DNA of 64,000 bases from Dryocosmus kuriphilus (lineage: Eukaryota; Arthropoda; Insecta; Hymenoptera; Cynipidae), in contig CM076190.1 in the NCBI GenBank assembly GCA_038277395.1, forward strand, positions 251,507,989 through 251,571,988, in the 5' to 3' direction. Position 1 is the stretch's first letter. Each line of letters starts with the position of its first letter. Below are positions 59,160 through 64,000 of this stretch, piece after piece. Under the pieces are notes generated by a model. It did not search any database. It saw nothing but the letters and a program-made list of their open reading frames with translations, and had not been told where the DNA came from. A program made the position numbers and the translations under genes.

Positions 59160-60300
59160 CCGGCTAAACTATGACAGATAAAAAAAATGTAAGAAAGTAA
59201 AATTATTCATCCCAAAAAAATGTACAAATTTTGTTTTAACTATTTTCTGATAAAATACACGGTTTTTGTTTTAATCGATAAAACGTTCTTAAAAATCAAA
59301 AATTTCAAATTTTCCGCCAAACTATGCAAGATACGGAAAAATGATAGTCAACAAAGTTGTTTGCCTCAAAAATATCTACAAATTTGCTCTCTGTCATTTT
59401 TTTAAGCAGACGCGTATTTTTTGAGTTAGTTATTTGTGAAATATATTATGAAATATAAAGAAAACCACTTTTCAGCAAAACTATGCAAGATATGAGAAAA
59501 TATTAACAAGCAAAATTGTTCACCTTGGAAAGTGCTACAAAATTTATTCATAAGACTCATCGTTTTACTTTTAAGAATCGAAATCCTGTATTGTGAAAAT
59601 TTGGAAAATCACAAAGAACTTTACCAATCTACAATGTGTTTTAAAAAAATGTAATTATCGAGCGCGAGGCGCGAGTTTCATGATGAGAATGTATTCCTTA
59701 AGGGGGATAGAGCCATAAGTAAAATAATTTCTTTTGGAATTTTTAATTTAAAGGTTTATACGATCCATAAACACCGAGCGCGTAGCGCGAAGTGAATAGT
59801 TTATCGAGCGCGAAGTGCGAGTGCCGTAAATAACATATCGAGCGTGAAGCGCGAGGGCCAACAGACGCGCGCGCCAGGCGCGCTCATACTTCGCGCGAAG
59901 CGCGCGATGAGAATGTACCCGCGAAGCGGGTAAATTTTTTTTTTGACTACATTTCAGTTTCTTACTCCAAACAGCTGTATTAAAAAAAAATTTAATTTGT
60001 AATATTTTCCGTATAATTTCCAATAGTAGGCGGAAAATTTTATTAAAAATAGAAATTTAATCTTTCGTCCATACTACAAGGTGTGCGGAAAGAATGTTAA
60101 TTAGCAAAATTTGTTAGCCCAAAGAGATCTAAAAATGTACCATCAATTATTTTTTGATGATACATATAGTTATAGTTGTAATCTTGAAAAATATTATTAT
60201 GAATAAAAAATTTAATTTTCCAGTCAAACTATAAGAAATGAAAAAAAATTTTCAGAAAAATTATTTACCTCAAAAAGATGTACAAACTTGCGTTAAACCT
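59160..60300. repeat. Degenerate 150-bp repeat family
   Basis: Units with GCNAAACTATGCAAGATA, then AGCAAAATTGTT and CTCAAAAAGATCTACAAATTTGC start near 59165, 59310, 59475, 60070 and 60225. The first is preceded by GTCTGTCTGT and a GATAACTTTCGAAGAAC block. The gap between units three and four holds the GC-rich palindrome cluster. Confidence 0.65.
59655..59935. repeat. Cluster of GC-rich short palindromes
   Basis: GAGCGCGAAGCGCGAG-type hairpin words occur six to eight times in 280 bases (CGAGCGCGAGGCGCGAG, GAGCGCGTAGCGCGAAG, GCGCGCGCCAGGCGCGC, CCCGCGAAGCGGG). Each can form a short perfect stem. They contrast sharply with the AT-rich surroundings. GATGAGAATGT flanks the cluster on both sides and recurs near 60300. 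Confidence 0.75.
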
Positions 60301-60362
60301 GATGAGAATGTGTGCCTTAAAGCATACTACAGAGCTCTGAGAAATGTAATCTTCACCTATGC

Positions 60363-60700
60363 TTCTTTTTTTTTTTTTTTTTTTTTTTTTTTGGCGGAGG
60401 AGGAGATGGAAATTCTTTTAATGGACTGAGTGTGGGACTCGGACTGACAGCCCCTACCCACTAAAACCACCTCCTCCCCAGGCACTCAGACTATAAGTCC
60501 ATTGTGCCACACCGCATTTCCCGCACTCTGTTGTGAAAACAAGTCCCACACCTTGCGTTTACAAAGTCAGGCCCTGTAGTTTTAGAGCCTTAGAGCCTTC
60601 CGTCTCCCTGTTCAAGCGGGTGCTCCTCGAGCCCCTTCTCCTCCCACCCACATGACGGGCATGAGGAGCTGCTCCAGATGAAGTCCGTTGTTCCAAGCCA
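60363..60700 (-). mobile_element. 3' fragment of an R1-like retroposon with poly(A)
   Basis: A T-run of about 29 (60365-60393), read on the minus strand, is a poly(A) tail. The adjoining sequence has CCCTACCCACTAAAACC in the same place as the retroposon at 17564-19035. There is no ORF; the fragment is 5'-truncated near 60700. It shows that the family inserted at least twice in this window. Confidence 0.6.
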
Positions 60701-60889
60701 TGTATATTAAGCTAGCGTAGCCGTTTCAGAAGGCCAGCTTCAGACTAGCTTCATAATTTGTTGCTAATTTGTTGAACTAAATTTGATTTTGTTGCTAATG
60801 CCGCTTCCGAGAAAACGCAGTGCACGCTAGCTTAATATTTAGCTAGCGTAGCCACTCGCTAATACTGCAGAAGCAATCGATATAATGAA

Positions 60890-61845
60890 AAAAACTGATA
60901 GCACAGGAATTTGTTGCTAATTTGTACCTATAAAGATGGCACCATACAGAAATACTAAAAATCAACCCTCACGAATAAAAACTTACACCTCTAAAATCGC
61001 CAAATAGCCTAAATACGTAACTTTTGCAAATAAAGAGATAAACTAACCTAATCAACGGGGCAATTTGTTGCTATTTTGTTGCTCAACGAATACCTACTAA
61101 AAAAGTAAAAAACTACCCCTTATAACATACCCCACTCCCTCCAAATCGATAAGAGTCTAAAAACGTAACTTTTGCAAATAAAGAGATAAACTAACCTAAT
61201 CAACGGGATAATGTGTTCCTATTTTGTTGCTTAACGAATACATACTGAAAAAATTAAAAAACTACCCCTTATGACATACTCCGTCACCTCAACATGGGTA
61301 ATAACCCAAAGACGTAATATTTGAAAGAAAGCGAGATAAACTTACCTAATATATGGGATAATTTGTTGCTATAAGATGGCACCAAACAGAAATACACAAA
61401 TCAACCCTTACGAATAAAAGCTTACCCTCTAAAATCGCCAAATAGCCCACATACGTAACTTTTGCAAATAAAGAGATAAACTATCCTAGTCAACAGAATA
61501 ATTTGTTGCTATTTTGTTTCTCAACGAATACCTACTGAAAAAGTAAAAAAACTACATCTTATGACGTATATCTCACCCCCTCACCATGAATAGTAGACCA
61601 AAAACGTAAAATCTGAAAAAAAAGCATGAGGTAAGCTTACCTAATCACGGGATAATTTGTTGCTATTTTGTTGCTGAACGAATGCCTACTGAAAAAGTAA
61701 AAGAAAACTACCTCTTATGACACACTTCACCCCTTCACCATGGATAATAGCCCAAAAGCGTGAAACACGAAAAACGCGAGAATAGCTTAAGTAATCAACG
61801 GGATAATTTGTTACTATTTTGTTGCTGAACGAATACGTACGTAGG
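60890..61845. repeat. 146-bp satellite-like tandem array
   Basis: Six to seven units are anchored by GGGATAATTTGTTGCTATTT followed by TGTTGCTCAACGAATACCTAC. Anchors lie near 61060, 61205, 61353, 61497, 61648 and 61800, a spacing of 144-152 bases. Each unit also carries ACGTAACTTTTGCAAATAAAG and GAGATAAACTAACCTAATCAA. Two units have AAGATGGCACC in place of part of the core. Confidence 0.8.
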
Positions 61846-61849
61846 ATGG

Positions 61850-64000
61850 AAACTAAGCGATTGCCGGCTCGTACGAAGCGGATGGAAACTTACTTGTTTC
61901 GTTCCACTGTTGAAGAAAATAGTAGGTATGTGGACCTCGAGCAAAAACATTCGTTTGCACCCGTTTTCGCTCTCGGTGCACAATGTACTATATCCTCATA
62001 GAGATGTTTCTAAACATTTTGTTTAAATTGTTGTTAAAGTTTTCCAACAAGAACGATAGAGAAACATTTTAATCAAACATATTTTGATAGAGAAACTTAA
62101 CTTTGATATCGTAAAACATGTTAAATGTCATAAGTCTACTTGGAAAAGGATTTTAGAACACATAAAGAAGGGTACTATTTAATCTGATAAGCATGCATTA
62201 TCGCCAAAAAGCAGCAACTAAATTTTTTTCTCTGGTGTCAATATTTTTTTATAATTATATTATTATGATATAAATCAAAAATAGTTTTACTAATATCAGT
62301 CATTATATTACCTACATATTGTCGTCAAAAGAGGTGAAAAGGTGCACTTTTTTTTACAAAAACGTGATAAATAGGTGTAAAAAATGTTCCATGAGTTAAG
62401 TAAATGTGTAAATCAATGTTCATCAACATTTAATTAATTATTTATCCTTTCCCATTCTTGCATCTCTCGCACCGCAGAATATTTCGGAAACAAATGAATT
62501 CCGGTCATATGTGGCACGCGCGGTAGCAAGCACGCTTGAACTTTGAAGCGTGTAACGGCTTCAGTTAAAAGTTCATTATTTAATAACTATTCATTTATCT
62601 ACATTGAAATTTTTACAGTATATTTTGGAATGTGTTAGGAATATTAATCCAAAAAAAATGAAAATAATTATGTCATTTCTTAGCCATCTCGACTTGTTTA
62701 TAAAAATGCCTAATTTATTTATGAAAATTTAATGCAGAAATTTTACAGTATACTTCATTTCGAAGATCGGGATCAACCGCATATTAAATAAAATGTTTGA
62801 AATTTTTCTGGTAAATACTTTTTCAGTTATAAAAAAAAAGTTAAGACGATCACTTTTTTTTTTTAACACAATAATTATCAAAAATTTATTTCTCGGAAAT
62901 TTGCATATCATATTGAAATAAAAAAATACGTATCAAATATTTTTCAGCAAAGAACGAAAGAAAAAATATTTCACGCAAAAAAAATTTAGGGGGTAAATCC
63001 CGTAAAATGACCCTTATGTTTCACGGATCATCTGCTAACTGATGCCCCCCCCCCCCCCCCCCGAAAAAAAAAGTCTGACATAATGTACGGATGACCCTTA
63101 GAATAACTTTTTCTGAAAAAAGAATTTTAATAAAACACAAATTTATATTTGTCCATTTTTAGATAATTTTTTAATAGGACTATTTTTTTCAGAATGTGAT
63201 TCTAAAAGAAGTTTTTGATTGTGATTCAAAATTTCGCAAAAAAAGAATTTCTTTTTAATTTTAATATTTTCATCACTCGAAGAACAGTGCCATTAGAGAC
63301 ATAGAAATTATCCGCTGGAATTATTCATGTGTCATAATTTAATTAATTAATTTGGTTTTATTCAAGAATAATCTGAGTATATTATTACATAATAAAATTT
63401 ATTACATTCAAATTTCGATGAATTGAACAGCTGATAATTCGAGTTTTTACTAATTCGAACTGTTCATTAGAATTTCAAACAATATGTATCAATTTGCTAC
63501 CTGAATTTTGGCAGGTCAATTCAATGTCTAATTATTCTGTAAACAAACAAAAAACTATAAGAAAATATTTTTAAAATTAAAAAAAGTCACGCTGAACTGA
63601 AAAATGCGTTCCGCCTTGGATATGTCACATAAAAAAGTAACACTAAACAATGGTGTTAACTTTTTTTACTTTTTAAAAATAACTTTAGTTTAGTTGCAGT
63701 TACGGATTTTACCAATAAAACAATATAAATTAAAACTTTTTACGTCGAGGAAAAAATAGTTAATATTGTAACAAGTGTTAGTATCAAATTATGTTTTCAA
63801 TCAGTGCCTATACCATATGTACCTTCTTCATTAGTAAGAGATAATATAATTTATTATTATTTATTTATATGACAACTATTACTCATTCATTATTATTATT
63901 ATCAGTCATTTATTATTGTCATTTATTTGGTAATTATTTTTTGATTCATTATGGTGCCATCTGAAAACTGCATTATTCGATAATTCGAATTGTCGATAAT
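61850..64000. other. AT-rich tail without supported gene
   Basis: Only short stop-rich frames, a poly(C) run at 63046-63062 and TTATTATT-type simple sequence near 63850-63920 are seen. No promoter, RNA gene or coding motif is supported. Confidence 0.5.

Overview
The window is eukaryotic and AT-rich, with gene pieces interrupted by GT..AG introns. It is most likely from an arthropod, probably an insect. The evidence is an R1-type gag-like retroposon, a Penelope-like element with hammerhead-ribozyme motifs, Transib, mariner and hAT transposons, and TATA plus TCAGT-type initiator promoters. I recognise no conserved host housekeeping gene. Nearly everything readable is mobile DNA, much of it nested, plus a small local family of unknown genes. 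Boundaries come from reading terminal repeats and target-site duplications (TSDs) by eye; no alignment or search was run.

Layout, 1-20.4 kb: two inverted arms (1-1330 and 16325-17560) carry the same unknown gene, with a conserved TATA/initiator promoter, degenerate iterons upstream and an Asp-rich C-terminal tail. Between them lies a 10.9-kb palindromic Tc1/mariner-type element (1507-12383). Its left half holds a multi-exon transposase pseudogene. One exon is split by a 4.28-kb Transib element (5768-10045, TSD CGGCG, termini CACAGTG), and one intron holds a Crypton-type tyrosine recombinase remnant. Next come an inverted Penelope-like pair with hammerhead motifs, a tRNA-like repeat array flanked by a 17-bp duplication, and a foldback element. 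A gag-only R1-like retroposon (17564-19035) sits in the polyaspartate GAT repeat of the right-arm gene. Small gene remnants follow at 19.2-20 kb.

20.4-36.6 kb: a 4.9-kb DNA transposon with a decayed DDE-type transposase and seven evenly spaced iterons (20441-25299); copy 1 of the unknown gene family with a short F-box-like ORF behind it (26.3-27.3 kb); degenerate repeat fields; five copies of a hairpin-like 45-base repeat (30.0-30.6 kb); a 1.26-kb mariner (30731-31989); and a 4.48-kb hAT (32102-36584, exact 8-bp TSD) with a nested palindromic insert.

36.6-64 kb: a gene-poor stretch; a 3.9-kb CACAG-ended transposon with five 120-bp repeats at each end and a transposase-like gene broken by one frameshift (40665-44580); copy 2 of the unknown gene family on the minus strand (46060-46552); a 762-bp palindromic MITE; copy 3 of the family, the longest and unbroken (51055-51667); a decayed LTR-type element with 1.4-kb direct repeats (53.1-58.1 kb); and several satellite-like arrays up to 61.9 kb.

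The genes do not form a pathway. They record successive insertions. The two most interesting items are the nested Transib/palindrome structure and the three-copy unknown gene family, which is conserved in exon and adjoining intron sequence.
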